A stretch of DNA of 64,000 nt from JBOEGW01 sp050633625 (GCA_050633625.1 JBOEGW010000003.1:62001-126000), one strand, 5' to 3'. Shown: positions 18,269-27,807, numbered from the stretch's first letter. The notes: generated from the sequence alone by a model not told the origin. Made by a program: numbers and translations.

Positions 18269-18814
18269 ATGAGCAGAATGACACGCCACCTACAAAAGAT
18301 GAGCGCCCTCGCGCTCCTGACGCTTGCCGCCTGCGCGCAAGGCGACACAGACGCCACCACCCGTGCCGATCTTGGCCATGAGGTGATCATCACGGATTTC
18401 ACAATGGGCCCAGCCGATGCGCGCCCTGGCGCTTGCTATGGCAAGGACGTGACCCCGGCCGTGATCGAGCAAATCACGCATCAAAAGCTGATCAAAAAGC
18501 CTGAAATCGCGCCGAACGGCAATATTCTGGCACCCGCGCAATACGAGACAATCACCGAAAACCGGATTGTGGAAGGGCGCGAGGACATTTTCTTTGAGAC
18601 CCCCTGCCCGCCACGCTGGACCCCGGATTTCATCGCTTCCGTCCAACGTGCACTGGCCCTGCGCGGCTTATTTGAAGGGGCGCCCAGTGGCGTGTTGGAT
18701 GATGCTACGCGCCGCGCAATCCGTACGTTCCAGCTTCAAGAAGGGCTGAATTCGACGATCCTATCCATTGAGAGCGCGCGCAAACTTGGGCTTGTGGAAA
18801 TAGATTTGTCGTAA
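18269..18814 (+). CDS. Lipoprotein with C-terminal peptidoglycan-binding domain
   Basis: A 181-residue protein with a lipoprotein signal (ALALLTLAAC) and a C-terminal PG_binding_1-like domain: FIASVQRALALRGLFEGAPSGVLDDATRRAIRTFQ. It is probably anchored in a membrane and binds murein. The middle region (residues about 30-115) is unknown. Two starts are possible, 18269 and 18278; neither has a strong Shine-Dalgarno. A 10-nt palindrome CTCTTAAGAG lies at 18242-18251, upstream of the start. Confidence 0.78.
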   Translation: MSRMTRHLQKMSALALLTLAACAQGDTDATTRADLGHEVIITDFTMGPADARPGACYGKDVTPAVIEQITHQKLIKKPEIAPNGNILAPAQYETITENRIVEGREDIFFETPCPPRWTPDFIASVQRALALRGLFEGAPSGVLDDATRRAIRTFQLQEGLNSTILSIESARKLGLVEIDLS

Positions 18815-18824
18815 GGCCGAGATC

Positions 18825-18885
18825 ATCCGGCCCTCTTTGCGCAATGGGGCCCCGAAATTGGGACATGCAACAAAAAGGGCCGGAT
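18825..18885. terminator. Long inverted repeat between convergent genes
   Basis: ATCCGGCCCTCTTTG (18825-18839) pairs with CAAAAAGGGCCGGAT (18871-18885), with one mismatch in 15 bp. It follows the stop at 18814, ahead of the convergent stop at 18940. The T-rich stretch is inside the stem, so the termination role is a guess. Confidence 0.35.
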
Positions 18886-18939
18886 CGGATGCGGCAGGCC
18901 GCACCCGTCAGAAGCAGTTCTGGGGCTGCTCTGAACTGA

Positions 18940-19287
18940 TTAGAGGTAGGGGCTGATTTGTGCCGAAATCCACACAGTCAACGGATCGGGTCGCATCGCC
19001 CAGGCGCCCATTTGCTCAATGGCGGAGCCTTGTTCCAGCAGCGCATGGCGGTCGACGTAAGTGATCGTGCCTAAGTGAGCGAGCAAGAAGCCTTTGAAAG
19101 CTAAAAACAAAAACAACGTCAACAACAAGCCGCGCACCGGAAATCCGCGACGCGTTTTCTTGCGCTGCACCGGAACGAGCAGGCCATTGCGTTCTTCGAG
19201 CCGGACATAACCGGACGAAAGTTTTTTGTGTCGCCGTTCAATCGTTTTCAAACGCTTATTAAATCTGGCGTAGTTAATATCCGCCAT
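18940..19287 (-). CDS. Conserved hypothetical single-pass membrane protein
   Basis: A 115-residue protein: a basic cytoplasmic N-terminal region (FNKRLKTIERRHKKL), one transmembrane helix (LLLTLFLFLAFKGFLLAHLG, about residues 55-75) and a short outer domain. No known function. The start at 19287 is supported by GAGG upstream. The 5' region holds an imperfect hairpin around 19316-19343 and two copies of AGGGGAAA on the + strand. Confidence 0.72.
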   Translation of the reverse strand: MADINYARFNKRLKTIERRHKKLSSGYVRLEERNGLLVPVQRKKTRRGFPVRGLLLTLFLFLAFKGFLLAHLGTITYVDRHALLEQGSAIEQMGAWAMRPDPLTVWISAQISPYL

Positions 19288-19384
19288 AAGACAATCCTCA
19301 ATCTTTCCCCCGAAACACATTCCCAATCTTGAGGGGAAATGTGGCATAATCAGGGCAAATTAGGGGAAACGAATTGTTTCTTAG

Positions 19385-20263
19385 TTAATTTGTACTCATT
19401 TTGCGAAAACTAAGGGTCGTCCAGTCACCAATTACCTCTCTTTCGAGGAGATTGAACCCATTTCGGCGATAAACCGCCACGACTTCGTCAGCTTGTGGGT
19501 TCAAAATCCCCGATAGAATCGCATGGCCGTTTTCGCCCACACTCGACGCCATATCCGGGGCGAGACTGATCAGTGGACCCTTTAGGATATTGGCAAAAAC
19601 CAGATCAAAAGGCCGCGCAGCGCGCAGATCGTCATGGTCAAAACCGGCGGCTTCAATGATATGGACCCGCTCGGCCAGCCCGTTTGCTGCCACATTTGCG
19701 CGGGCCACATCACAGGCCACTTCGTCAATGTCAGACGCCACAACCGGGTTTGGCCAGATGCGCGCGGCCGCCATGCCCAGCACCGCCGTGCCACAGCCAA
19801 TATCAGCTACGTTTTTCGCAACAATCCCCTGATTGGCCAGCCGATCCACCGCGCGCAAACAGCCAAGCGTTGTGCCGTGATGCCCCGTCCCAAACGCCAT
19901 CGACGCTTCGATCTTGAGGCCAATTTTGCCCTGTGGCAATTTTTGCGCGTCATGCTCACCATACACAAAAAAGCGCCCCGCCTCCACCGGCGCCAATTCG
20001 CGTTTCACATGCGCAACCCAGTCCACTTCGGGCAGTTCAGACACCACAAAATCCTTGGCAGCATGCATTTTGGAGAGCAAAGCCAAAGCGATGTCGTCTG
20101 GCGCATCGGTAAAATAGCCGCCAACCTCCCAAAGCCCGGAGTCATCTTCCATCTCAAACACACCAACGCCCATGGGTTCTGGGTTCAGAGTTTCCATCGC
20201 TTCTCCAAGTGCTTGGGCAGCGGATTTCCCGTTGAGCGTTGTCAAAGCGGTCCAAGTTGGCAT
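19385..20263 (-). CDS. prmA: Ribosomal protein L11 methyltransferase
   Basis: PrmA trimethylates lysines and the N-terminus of ribosomal protein L11 using S-adenosylmethionine. The 292-residue protein has an N-terminal substrate-binding domain and a Rossmann methyltransferase domain with KIEASMAFGTGHHGTT, DIGCGTAVLGMAA (motif I) and FDLVFANILKGPL (the catalytic N-[IV]-L block). The gene follows msrA on the same strand, 99 nt downstream. Confidence 0.94.
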   Translation of the reverse strand: MPTWTALTTLNGKSAAQALGEAMETLNPEPMGVGVFEMEDDSGLWEVGGYFTDAPDDIALALLSKMHAAKDFVVSELPEVDWVAHVKRELAPVEAGRFFVYGEHDAQKLPQGKIGLKIEASMAFGTGHHGTTLGCLRAVDRLANQGIVAKNVADIGCGTAVLGMAAARIWPNPVVASDIDEVACDVARANVAANGLAERVHIIEAAGFDHDDLRAARPFDLVFANILKGPLISLAPDMASSVGENGHAILSGILNPQADEVVAVYRRNGFNLLEREVIGDWTTLSFRKMSTN

Positions 20264-20362
20264 GTTCGCGTCTCCTACATCTGCACGTTGGGCCTAGCCC
20301 TGCCTATCCATTTGGTCAAGGTAAGGACAGCCACGCCCTATTATTCCGCTACCCGAAAATGG

Positions 20363-21010
20363 CTAAGCAGATGTTCCAATGGGGCAGGTCACGCCGGTGC
20401 CGCCGATCCCACAATAGCCATTTGGGTTCTTGGAGAGATATTGTTGGTGATACTCCTCCGCCCAGTAAAACGCCTCAAGCGGCGCGATTTCGGTGGCGAT
20501 GGGTCCATACCCTTTGGCCGCAAGCCGGGGTGCAAACCCAGCCGCGCTGGTTTTGGCGGCCTCAAATTGGGCCGGGCTTGTTGTGTAGATGGCCGATCTG
20601 TATTGGGTTCCACGATCATTGCCCTGACGCATGATTTGTGTTGGGTCATGGCCCTCCCAGAACACCTTGAGCAGGTCTTCATAGCGCAGCTGCGCCGGGT
20701 CAAAGGTCACGCGCACAGCTTCGGTATGCCCGGTCTTGCCGGTGCAGGTTTCCTCATAGGTGGGGTTTGGCGTGAAGCCTCCCGCATTGCCCACCATCGT
20801 CATGCTCACACCGGGAATTTGCCAGAACATCCGCTCAACACCCCAGTAACACCCCATCGCAAACACCGCGACCTCATGGCCCTTGGGCACCTCCATGGAA
20901 AGCGGCGTGCCAAAGACATGATGCGTTTTGGCGGTGGGCACGGGCGTGTTGCGCCCAGGCAGTGCCTCCGCTTTGGTGACCATCTTTGGGTCTGTCATAA
21001 ATCCAAACAT
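20363..21010 (-). CDS. msrA: Peptide-methionine (S)-S-oxide reductase
   Basis: MsrA reduces oxidised methionine residues in proteins, using thioredoxin. The 215-residue protein has the catalytic GCYWGVER, the YRSAIY and the YHQQYLSKNPNGYCG C-terminal blocks. I chose the ATG at 21010 because AAAGGAGG lies seven bases upstream; longer frames to 21115 have no such signal. It lies 97 nt downstream of the MFS gene on the same strand. Confidence 0.95.
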   Translation of the reverse strand: MFGFMTDPKMVTKAEALPGRNTPVPTAKTHHVFGTPLSMEVPKGHEVAVFAMGCYWGVERMFWQIPGVSMTMVGNAGGFTPNPTYEETCTGKTGHTEAVRVTFDPAQLRYEDLLKVFWEGHDPTQIMRQGNDRGTQYRSAIYTTSPAQFEAAKTSAAGFAPRLAAKGYGPIATEIAPLEAFYWAEEYHQQYLSKNPNGYCGIGGTGVTCPIGTSA

Positions 21011-21107
21011 CAAACGCCTCCTTTGGTTGCCCATAATATAGCTACGTCCGGAGGCCCTGTCCGGTTTCATCTTATTACAATTGCGCGAGGTGGCGTGGTT
21101 TAGCCCC

Positions 21108-22325
21108 CTAGCCACGGGACGCGGAAAATATCGTTTCCGATCCCTTTTCAGGATGGCGCGGGATCATCAACGCCAAACTCAAAGACACAGCCGCCATCGC
21201 CGCCGCTAAAGCAAACACACCGCCGGGCGAAACCACCCAAAGGTATCCAAGCAATGCAGGCAAAAACACCGCCGCGATATGGTTGATCGTGAAGGCCACA
21301 GCCGCGGTTGGCGCAATATCAGGAATATCCGCGATTTTTTGAAAATAGGTTTTCAGCGCAAACGCGAGCGCGAAAAACAAGTGATCCACCACATAAAGCG
21401 CTGCAGCCAAGACCACACCCCAGCCAAAAAAGTAGATCCCACCGTAAGCCAGAAATATGAGGATCAGCCCGCAATATTCAAAAATCAATGCCCGCCGCTC
21501 ACCCCATTTGGCCACGGCGCGCCCCATCAGCGGCGCGAAAATCATATTGGCCACAAAATTCAGCAAAAATAGCGCCGTGACCTCATGCACCTCAAAGCCG
21601 AACCGCTCGACCATCATAAAGGCGGCGAACACCACGAAGATCTGTCGCCGCGCCCCTGACATAAATTGCAGCGCGTAATACAGCCAGTAGCGTTTGCGCA
21701 GCACAAAGGTCTTGAGCTGCGGCTCCGGGCTTTCAAATTGCGGATAGGCGAGCATGGCAAAGGCCACCATCACCAAGCTCACGCCACCGGCGAGCATATA
21801 GACGGTGTTATAGGTCAGATCGAACGCCTTCCAGGTGGCGACCAATATCCCATAGGACACCAATGATGCAGCCGAACCAACCGCCAGCAGCCATCCTAAC
21901 ACTTGCGGCGCGCGGTCGCGGCTGATCCATTGCAGTTGCAGCGATTGGTTCACGGTTTCGTAGTAGTGAAAACCGATGGACGACAACATTGTGACGACCA
22001 ATATTCCGCCAAGCGAGGGAAACCATGCTGTGATCGCTGTGGCGATCGCCAAGAGCGCCAGCGCAACAAGGCCCAATACCTGTTCGCGGATGAACATGAT
22101 CAGCACAATCACCCCAATCGCCAGAAAGCCCGGAATTTCGCGCACAGTATGCAACCAGCCGATTTCCACCCCGCTAAAACCCGCAACTTCAATGACAAAA
22201 TTGTTGAGTAATGCGTTCCATGTGGCAAAGGCGATGGGCATCGCCGCCGCCATGATCGCTAGCAAAACAACTGGCTGGCGCCAAGCTGGCAGGCTCTTGG
22301 CCTCATCTAGGGTGATGGTTTTCAT
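21108..22325 (-). CDS. Major facilitator superfamily transporter
   Basis: A 405-residue protein with about twelve hydrophobic helices in two halves (first half from VVLLAIMAAAMPIAF, second after KRYWLYYALQFMSGARRQIF). The architecture is MFS; the substrate cannot be told from the sequence. It is divergent from the TsuA-like transporter, with a 118-nt spacer holding an FNR-like box. Confidence 0.85.
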   Translation of the reverse strand: MKTITLDEAKSLPAWRQPVVLLAIMAAAMPIAFATWNALLNNFVIEVAGFSGVEIGWLHTVREIPGFLAIGVIVLIMFIREQVLGLVALALLAIATAITAWFPSLGGILVVTMLSSIGFHYYETVNQSLQLQWISRDRAPQVLGWLLAVGSAASLVSYGILVATWKAFDLTYNTVYMLAGGVSLVMVAFAMLAYPQFESPEPQLKTFVLRKRYWLYYALQFMSGARRQIFVVFAAFMMVERFGFEVHEVTALFLLNFVANMIFAPLMGRAVAKWGERRALIFEYCGLILIFLAYGGIYFFGWGVVLAAALYVVDHLFFALAFALKTYFQKIADIPDIAPTAAVAFTINHIAAVFLPALLGYLWVVSPGGVFALAAAMAAVSLSLALMIPRHPEKGSETIFSASRG

Positions 22326-22381
22326 GGCGCACCTTTACGCCTTCGAAATTGACCCAGCCAGCGAAAAACACATGCGTATAT

Positions 22382-22395
22382 ATGATTTCGATCAA
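22382..22395. promoter_or_regulatory. FNR/FnrL-type binding site
   Basis: ATGATTTCGATCAA matches the consensus TTGAT-N4-ATCAA at nine of ten fixed positions. It is centred about 55 nt upstream of the TsuA-like start and 63 nt upstream of the MFS start, so it could serve either promoter. Confidence 0.45.
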
Positions 22396-22443
22396 AGCAA
22401 GAGCCACCCGAATTGGCCATGACAGCCCCAAAGGAGCTGGCGC

Positions 22444-23508
22444 ATGGATATTGTTCCCTTGGTTGAGCGGATCGGTGAACCCCAAACAGCGGCTTTGTTT
22501 GGCCTCTTAACGGGGATCACTTTTGGGGTGGCTGCGCAGCGGTCACAATTCTGTTTGCGCGCCGCCGCTGTTGAGTTCGCGCGCGCCCGGATGGGGGACA
22601 AGGTGGCGGTGTGGCTCTTGACCTTCTCGACAGCGCTGTTTTGGGTTCAAGGCGCAACGCTCTTGGGGTGGATGCGCGTTGAGGATGCGCGCATGATGGC
22701 CGTCACCGGCAGCTGGTCCGGGGCGATCATCGGCGGCCTGGTGTTTGGCGTTGGCATGGTTTTGGCGCGCGGCTGTTCTGGGCGGTTGTTGGTTTTGGCG
22801 GCGACTGGAAACTTACGATCCGTTGTCTCAGGATTGATTTTCGCTGTCAGTGCGCAGATGTCCTTGCAGGGCTGGTTGTCGCCCCTGCGCGACCGTATTG
22901 CGCAGCTTTGGGTGACCAAGGGTGGGGTGAATGTGAACCTTCTCACGGCGTTTCATTTGCCCGATTGGTTTGGCTTTGTGATGGGCGCGGCTCTGGCCTT
23001 TGTTGCGCTTGTGATTGCGCGTCAGAATAAGATTGGCGCCGGGCGTTTGGTGTTTGCCTCTGGTGTGGGGTTTGCTGTCGCTTTGGGGTGGGTCTTGACC
23101 TTTGCGTTGAGCCAAGTGGCCTTTGACCCAACTTCCGTGACCTCCGCGACCTTCACTGGGCCTTCGGCCAATACTTTGATGTTTTTCCTCATGAGCGCCC
23201 CTGTGTTGGACTTCGACGTGGGGCTTGTGCCGGGCGTGTTCATAGGGGCGTTTGGGGCGAGTTACCTGACGGGAGAGTTCAAGTTTCAAGGTTTTGACGG
23301 GGAAGCGCATATGCGCCGCTCCATGTTGGGCGCGGTGATGATGGGCTTTGGGGGGATGTTGGCGGGGGGCTGTGCGATTGGCGCTGGGGTGACGGGCGGG
23401 TCTATTTTTGTGGGCACGGCCTGGCTTGCGCTGTTTTGCATGTGGATCGGCGCGATGGCCACGGATTTTCTGATTGATCAGCGCGCAGCTGTTGCACTTG
23501 TCCCATGA
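22444..23508 (+). CDS. YeeE/YedE-family (TsuA-like) sulfur-compound transporter
   Basis: A 354-residue membrane protein with two related halves. Conserved family blocks carry cysteines: FGVAAQRSQFCLRAAAVE, ARGCSGRLLVLAATGNLRS and AGGCAIGAGVTGGS. In TsuA such cysteines relay thiosulfate through the membrane, so thiosulfate or a similar sulfur compound is the probable substrate. No TsuB/TusA partner lies next to it. The start follows AAAGGAG. The next gene begins 39 nt downstream. Confidence 0.85.
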   Translation: MDIVPLVERIGEPQTAALFGLLTGITFGVAAQRSQFCLRAAAVEFARARMGDKVAVWLLTFSTALFWVQGATLLGWMRVEDARMMAVTGSWSGAIIGGLVFGVGMVLARGCSGRLLVLAATGNLRSVVSGLIFAVSAQMSLQGWLSPLRDRIAQLWVTKGGVNVNLLTAFHLPDWFGFVMGAALAFVALVIARQNKIGAGRLVFASGVGFAVALGWVLTFALSQVAFDPTSVTSATFTGPSANTLMFFLMSAPVLDFDVGLVPGVFIGAFGASYLTGEFKFQGFDGEAHMRRSMLGAVMMGFGGMLAGGCAIGAGVTGGSIFVGTAWLALFCMWIGAMATDFLIDQRAAVALVP

Positions 23509-23547
23509 GGGCGTGCTAAACTGCCAGAAACGCAGTTGGAGGAGGCT

Positions 23548-23838
23548 ATGGCCGAGAAAATCGAGGTCCAAAACATCAACACGCCGGGCAAAACGAGCCG
23601 GGTGGACAAGGCAAAATACGATGCCATGTATCGCGCGATGATGCGCGTGTTGCCGCAAGGCGCGCCGGGGTTGACGGCGGCTGAGGTGAAGGACGCTGCC
23701 AAAGCGCATCTCCCCGATGCCCTGTTTCCCGGGGGCGCCACCTCTGGGTGGTGGGTCAAATGCGTGCAGCTCGATTTGGAGGCAAAGGGCGTGATGCAAC
23801 GGTTTGCGACGAAACCCTTGACCTTCGCCAAGACCTAA
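23548..23838 (+). CDS. Small conserved hypothetical protein (DUF6958-like)
   Basis: A 96-residue soluble protein: a short basic N-terminus, then a predicted winged-helix-like region (YDAMYRAMMRVLPQGAPGL, GWWVKCVQLDLEAKGVM) ending in QRFATKPLTFAKT. It is reminiscent of a family of short DNA-binding-like proteins, but no function is known. GGAGGAGG directly upstream fixes the ATG at 23548. Probably cotranscribed with the transporter; repeat element C follows its stop. Confidence 0.75.
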   Translation: MAEKIEVQNINTPGKTSRVDKAKYDAMYRAMMRVLPQGAPGLTAAEVKDAAKAHLPDALFPGGATSGWWVKCVQLDLEAKGVMQRFATKPLTFAKT

Positions 23839-23843
23839 CCGGG

Positions 23844-23878
23844 GCCTGCGGCGCGGATATTTTTAGAACACTGAAAAG
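23844..23878 (+). repeat. Palindromic intergenic element, copy C
   Basis: GCCTGCGGCGCGG followed by ATATTTTTAGAACACTGAAA, nearly identical to the 3' module of copy D. It lies just after a stop codon and nine bases before the convergent priA stop. Confidence 0.6.
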
Positions 23879-23886
23879 GCGCTGAC

Positions 23887-26106
23887 CTAGTAAAAGCTCT
23901 GTGGGTCGATGTCGATGGAAAGCCGGGTATCGCCTTTGGGGGTGAATTGGCGCGCCCATTTGCGCAACGCAGGTTGGAGGGGCGTGGCTTTATCCGCCTT
24001 CACCAGCAGGCGCACACGATGGCGGCCCCGCACGCGCGCGATCGGCGCGGGGGCCGGGCCATAGACTTCGGCCCCCACTGCCCGCAAAGCAGCGTCATTT
24101 CGCGCCAAAGCATTGCCAAGGTCAAACGCAGCCTCCGCGGTGCCTGCGGAAATCACGATCCCAGCAAGTCGCCCGTAAGGGGGCACGCCCGCATCGCGCC
24201 GTTGCACGGCTTCGGCTTGCCAAAACCCTTCTTCGTCGCCCGACAGGATCGCCCGAATAACGGGATGGTCGGGCTGGCAGGTTTGCAGCATGGCCACGCC
24301 GGGTTTGTCGCCGCGCCCCGCGCGCCCTGCGACTTGGCGGATCAGTTGAAAGGTGCGCTCCGCCGCGCGCAAATCCGACCCTTGCAGGCCCAGGTCTGCG
24401 TCAATCACGCCGACCAAAGTGAGGTGGGGGAAGTTATGCCCCTTGGCGACGATTTGCGTGCCGATGATGATATCTGCGCCGCCCTGCGCAATCAGGTCGA
24501 TTTGCGCTTTGAGGGCCCGCGCGGACGAGAACAAATCTGAGGAAATCACTGCGATGCGCGCGCCCTCAAAAACCTCCCCCACCTCCTCTGCAAGGCGTTC
24601 CACGCCGGGGCCAACCGGGGCAAGCTTGCCTTCGACCTCGCACGACGGACAGGCTTCTGGCATGGGTTTGCTTTCGCCGCATTGATGGCACACAAGCCGC
24701 TTGAGAAAGCGGTGTTCGACCATGCTGGCGTCACAGTGATCACAGCCGATCTGATGCCCACAGGCGCGGCAGACCGTCACCGGGGCATAGCCGCGCCGAT
24801 TGAGGAAAATCAGTGATTGTTCGCCGTTTGCGATACGCCTTCGCACGGCACTTTCAAGGGTTGGCGAAATCCAGCGACCTGTTGGCAGATCCTCGCTGCG
24901 CATATCGACGGCGCGCATTTCGGGCAAGCGCGCGGGACCAAACCGGGATTTCAGCTCAATCCGCTTGTATTTCCCTGCTTCACAATTGGCCCATGTTTCA
25001 AGGCTTGGCGTTGCGGAGGCAAGCACCACCTGTGCCCCCGCGAGCGCGGCGCGCATCACTGCCATGTCGCGCGCAGAATACAAGACCCCGTCTTCTTGTT
25101 TATAGGAGCTGTCGTGTTCTTCATCGACCACTATCAAGCCAAGCTCGCGAAACGGGAGGAAAAGAGCGGAGCGCGCGCCAACAACAAGCTGCGCGCCTCC
25201 TTCCCCCACCATGCGCCAGACCCGACGCCGCTCAGTCATGGTGACGCCAGAGTGCCATTCGGCGGGGCGCGTGCCAAATCGTTCCTCAACCCGGCGCAGG
25301 AACTCGGAGGTGAGGGCGATTTCTGGCAATAGGACCAAGGCTTGCCGGCCTTGTCTCAGGCAGGCGGCAACGGCTTCCATGTAGACTTCGGTTTTGCCGG
25401 ACCCTGTGACACCGCGCAGCAAAGTCGTGCCATAGGCGCGGCTGTCAATCCCGGCGCAAAGCTGTGTTGCGGCGCTCGTTTGATCCTCGGTGAGGATCTT
25501 GCCCTTTGCGTTGAAATCCAAGTTTGGAAACGGCATGTCGCGCGGAGCTTCGACTTCTAAGACCGCACCGAGCTTGACCAAGCCCTTGATGACCGATGAG
25601 GTCACACCCGCATGATCAGACAGCTCTTTCAGGGTGAAATTTTGCCCGGCGTTCGCTTCAAGAACCTCGATCACCTTCGCGCGCGCTTCTGTGATCCGAT
25701 CGGGCAGATGATCGCCCATTTTGTACACCTTGCGCATGGAGGGGGGCGCGGTCAGGCCGGGCGCGCGGGTGGCAAGGCGCAGCATGTGTGACATCGGCGT
25801 CAGAGTGTAATCGCCAGCGCGCGAGAGAAACGTCGCCATTTCGCGGCGCATCGGGGCCAGGTCCAGCACGCGCGACATGGCGCGAAGCTTTGAGGCGTCA
25901 AACCCGGCATCCCCTGCGCCCCATGCCACGCCCAGCACTTTGCGCGGGCCAAGGGGCACCTCGACATAGGCCCCTTGCCAGCACCCGCCGGGCGGCGCGC
26001 GGTAGGTCAACATCCGATCAAGCGGTTGCGCCGTCAGAACGGACACGCGTGCGCCTTCGTCATAAAAGACCGGCTCACTTTCTGATTGCCCAAATCCCTT
26101 GCTCAT
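23887..26106 (-). CDS. priA: Primosomal protein N' (replication restart helicase)
   Basis: PriA is a superfamily 2 helicase that reloads the replisome at stalled forks. The 739-residue protein has an N-terminal DNA-binding region, Walker A in GVTGSGKTEVYMEAV, VVDEEHDSSYKQ (DEAH-type box), GTQIVAKGHNFPHLT and VAGRAGRG. Eight cysteines in two zinc sites lie in CRACGHQIGCDHCDAS and LVCHQCG ... ACPSCE. It is divergent from the class-V aminotransferase gene. Confidence 0.96.
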   Translation of the reverse strand: MSKGFGQSESEPVFYDEGARVSVLTAQPLDRMLTYRAPPGGCWQGAYVEVPLGPRKVLGVAWGAGDAGFDASKLRAMSRVLDLAPMRREMATFLSRAGDYTLTPMSHMLRLATRAPGLTAPPSMRKVYKMGDHLPDRITEARAKVIEVLEANAGQNFTLKELSDHAGVTSSVIKGLVKLGAVLEVEAPRDMPFPNLDFNAKGKILTEDQTSAATQLCAGIDSRAYGTTLLRGVTGSGKTEVYMEAVAACLRQGRQALVLLPEIALTSEFLRRVEERFGTRPAEWHSGVTMTERRRVWRMVGEGGAQLVVGARSALFLPFRELGLIVVDEEHDSSYKQEDGVLYSARDMAVMRAALAGAQVVLASATPSLETWANCEAGKYKRIELKSRFGPARLPEMRAVDMRSEDLPTGRWISPTLESAVRRRIANGEQSLIFLNRRGYAPVTVCRACGHQIGCDHCDASMVEHRFLKRLVCHQCGESKPMPEACPSCEVEGKLAPVGPGVERLAEEVGEVFEGARIAVISSDLFSSARALKAQIDLIAQGGADIIIGTQIVAKGHNFPHLTLVGVIDADLGLQGSDLRAAERTFQLIRQVAGRAGRGDKPGVAMLQTCQPDHPVIRAILSGDEEGFWQAEAVQRRDAGVPPYGRLAGIVISAGTAEAAFDLGNALARNDAALRAVGAEVYGPAPAPIARVRGRHRVRLLVKADKATPLQPALRKWARQFTPKGDTRLSIDIDPQSFY

Positions 26107-26249
26107 CCGTGCTGTTTGCCTGTTTTTTAGCTCCCTACCCCAAGGGATAGGAAAAATTATTCAAATGGGACTACAAATCTCTTTTAAGACTCGCATCAAT
26201 ACGCTACCCTACGTGCATTCAATATGACATTTACCAACAGGATTGCATC

Positions 26250-27740
26250 ATGGCTTTCGAGAATTTTATGACCGAAACGCTCCGCGCCCCAACCCAAGAC
26301 GCCACATTAGAGCGTCTGCGCGCTGGCTTGATCGGGGAAGGCACAACATTTCCGACGGCGACAGGCCCAAAGCCACTTGTGTATGCGGACTATACTGCGT
26401 CTGGGCGCGCGCTGCGTCAGGTGGAAGATTTCATCGCTCAAGATGTGCTGCCGTTCTATGCAAACACCCATACTGAAAGCAGCTACACCGGCGGCTATAT
26501 GACCCGGCTGCGCGAAGAGGCCCGAAGTTTCATCGCGGCGCAGGTGGGCGCGGGCGATGGGTGTCGGGTGATTTTCACAGGATCCGGCTCCACTGCTGCA
26601 ATCAACAAGTTTGCCTCGCTTTGTGGGCTGCGCGATCTGGCCAATGCGCCGCGTGGGGTCTTGTCTCGTTGGCGCGGCGAGAGGCACAAACCTTTGGTGT
26701 TGATTGGCCCCTATGAACATCACTCAAACATCCTGCCTTGGCGCGAATCTGGCGCGGATGTGATCGAGATTGACGAGGCGACAGGCGGCGGGCCGGATAT
26801 GGCCCAACTCGAAGCCGCTTTGACCAAGGCCCAAAATCGCCCCTTGGTGGTGGGCGCATTTTCGGCTGCCTCGAATGTCACTGGCATTTTGACGGATATT
26901 GACGCCGTGACACGCTGCCTCAAACGCTACGGTGCGCTGGCTGCTTGGGATTTCGCTTCCGCGGGACCATATGAAGACATAGAGATGAACACGCCGGGCG
27001 CGGAAAAAGACGCTGTGTTTTTGTCGCCTCACAAGTTTCTGGGCGGACCGGGCGCATCCGGGCTTTTGGTGATCCGGGAAAGCGCTGTGCGCATGGATAA
27101 GCCCACCCTGCCCGGCGGCGGATCGGTGTTCTATGTCTCGCCGTGGGACACAGATTACTCAGGATCATTGTGCGAACGCGAAGAAGCGGGCACGCCCAAT
27201 GTGATCGGTGATATTCGCGCCGCGCTTGCGTTTGCCGTCAAGGGCGCGGCGGGGAGCGAGGGCATAATGGCGCGCGACCGCGCGCTTGTGGATCAAGCGC
27301 TGGCCGCTTGGGAGGATGTGCCGGGCTTAAAGGTCTTGGCAGGCGATAACGCGCAAAGGTTGCCGATTTTCTCATTTCTGATCGAGGATGCATCGGGGAC
27401 ACGGGTCAATCACAACCTTGTCACGCAAATGCTCTCGGATCGGTTTGGGATTCAAGCACGGGGTGGCTGCGCCTGTGCCGGGCCTTATGGGCATCGGTTG
27501 CTGGGGTTGGATCGCTCCGACGCGCGCCGCCTGCGCGCGGCGATCCTTGCTGGCGACGAAGCGGCGCGGCCCGGGTGGACGAGGTTGAACCTGAGCTATG
27601 TCATGGCGCCTGAAACCGTTGACTACATCCTCTCATCGGTGGCCGAATTGGCCCATGCTCTTTATGATGGGCGCGCGATTTCGGGTGCATCCCATAGGCC
27701 GCCCGGATGTGTTGATGCCAATTCTTACGTTGCGCATTAG
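26250..27740 (+). CDS. Class V PLP-dependent aminotransferase (cysteine-desulfurase-like)
   Basis: A 496-residue PLP enzyme of fold type I. The PLP lysine is in FLSPHKFLGGPGASGLL; the PLP-phosphate and ring-binding regions are seen in FTGSGSTAAINK and HHSNILPWRE. Near the C-terminus, ARGGCACAGPYGH resembles the active-site Cys loop of cysteine desulfurases and Moco-sulfurase-like proteins. It is larger than IscS/SufS (about 400) because of N- and C-terminal extensions. The natural substrate is unknown; no Fe-S cluster assembly genes are adjacent. A 143-nt divergent spacer separates it from priA. Confidence 0.85.
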   Translation: MAFENFMTETLRAPTQDATLERLRAGLIGEGTTFPTATGPKPLVYADYTASGRALRQVEDFIAQDVLPFYANTHTESSYTGGYMTRLREEARSFIAAQVGAGDGCRVIFTGSGSTAAINKFASLCGLRDLANAPRGVLSRWRGERHKPLVLIGPYEHHSNILPWRESGADVIEIDEATGGGPDMAQLEAALTKAQNRPLVVGAFSAASNVTGILTDIDAVTRCLKRYGALAAWDFASAGPYEDIEMNTPGAEKDAVFLSPHKFLGGPGASGLLVIRESAVRMDKPTLPGGGSVFYVSPWDTDYSGSLCEREEAGTPNVIGDIRAALAFAVKGAAGSEGIMARDRALVDQALAAWEDVPGLKVLAGDNAQRLPIFSFLIEDASGTRVNHNLVTQMLSDRFGIQARGGCACAGPYGHRLLGLDRSDARRLRAAILAGDEAARPGWTRLNLSYVMAPETVDYILSSVAELAHALYDGRAISGASHRPPGCVDANSYVAH

Positions 27741-27807
27741 GGGTTTTGGAAGTTGGCGCTGTGCTGTATGAGAGCGCCAACATTTGACCTCAGCCAAGGA
27801 AGAACAC

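Noticed and set aside
19634..21103. 489-codon plus-strand frame spanning prmA and msrA
   Set aside because: It lies antisense to two well-supported genes; the translation has no family features.
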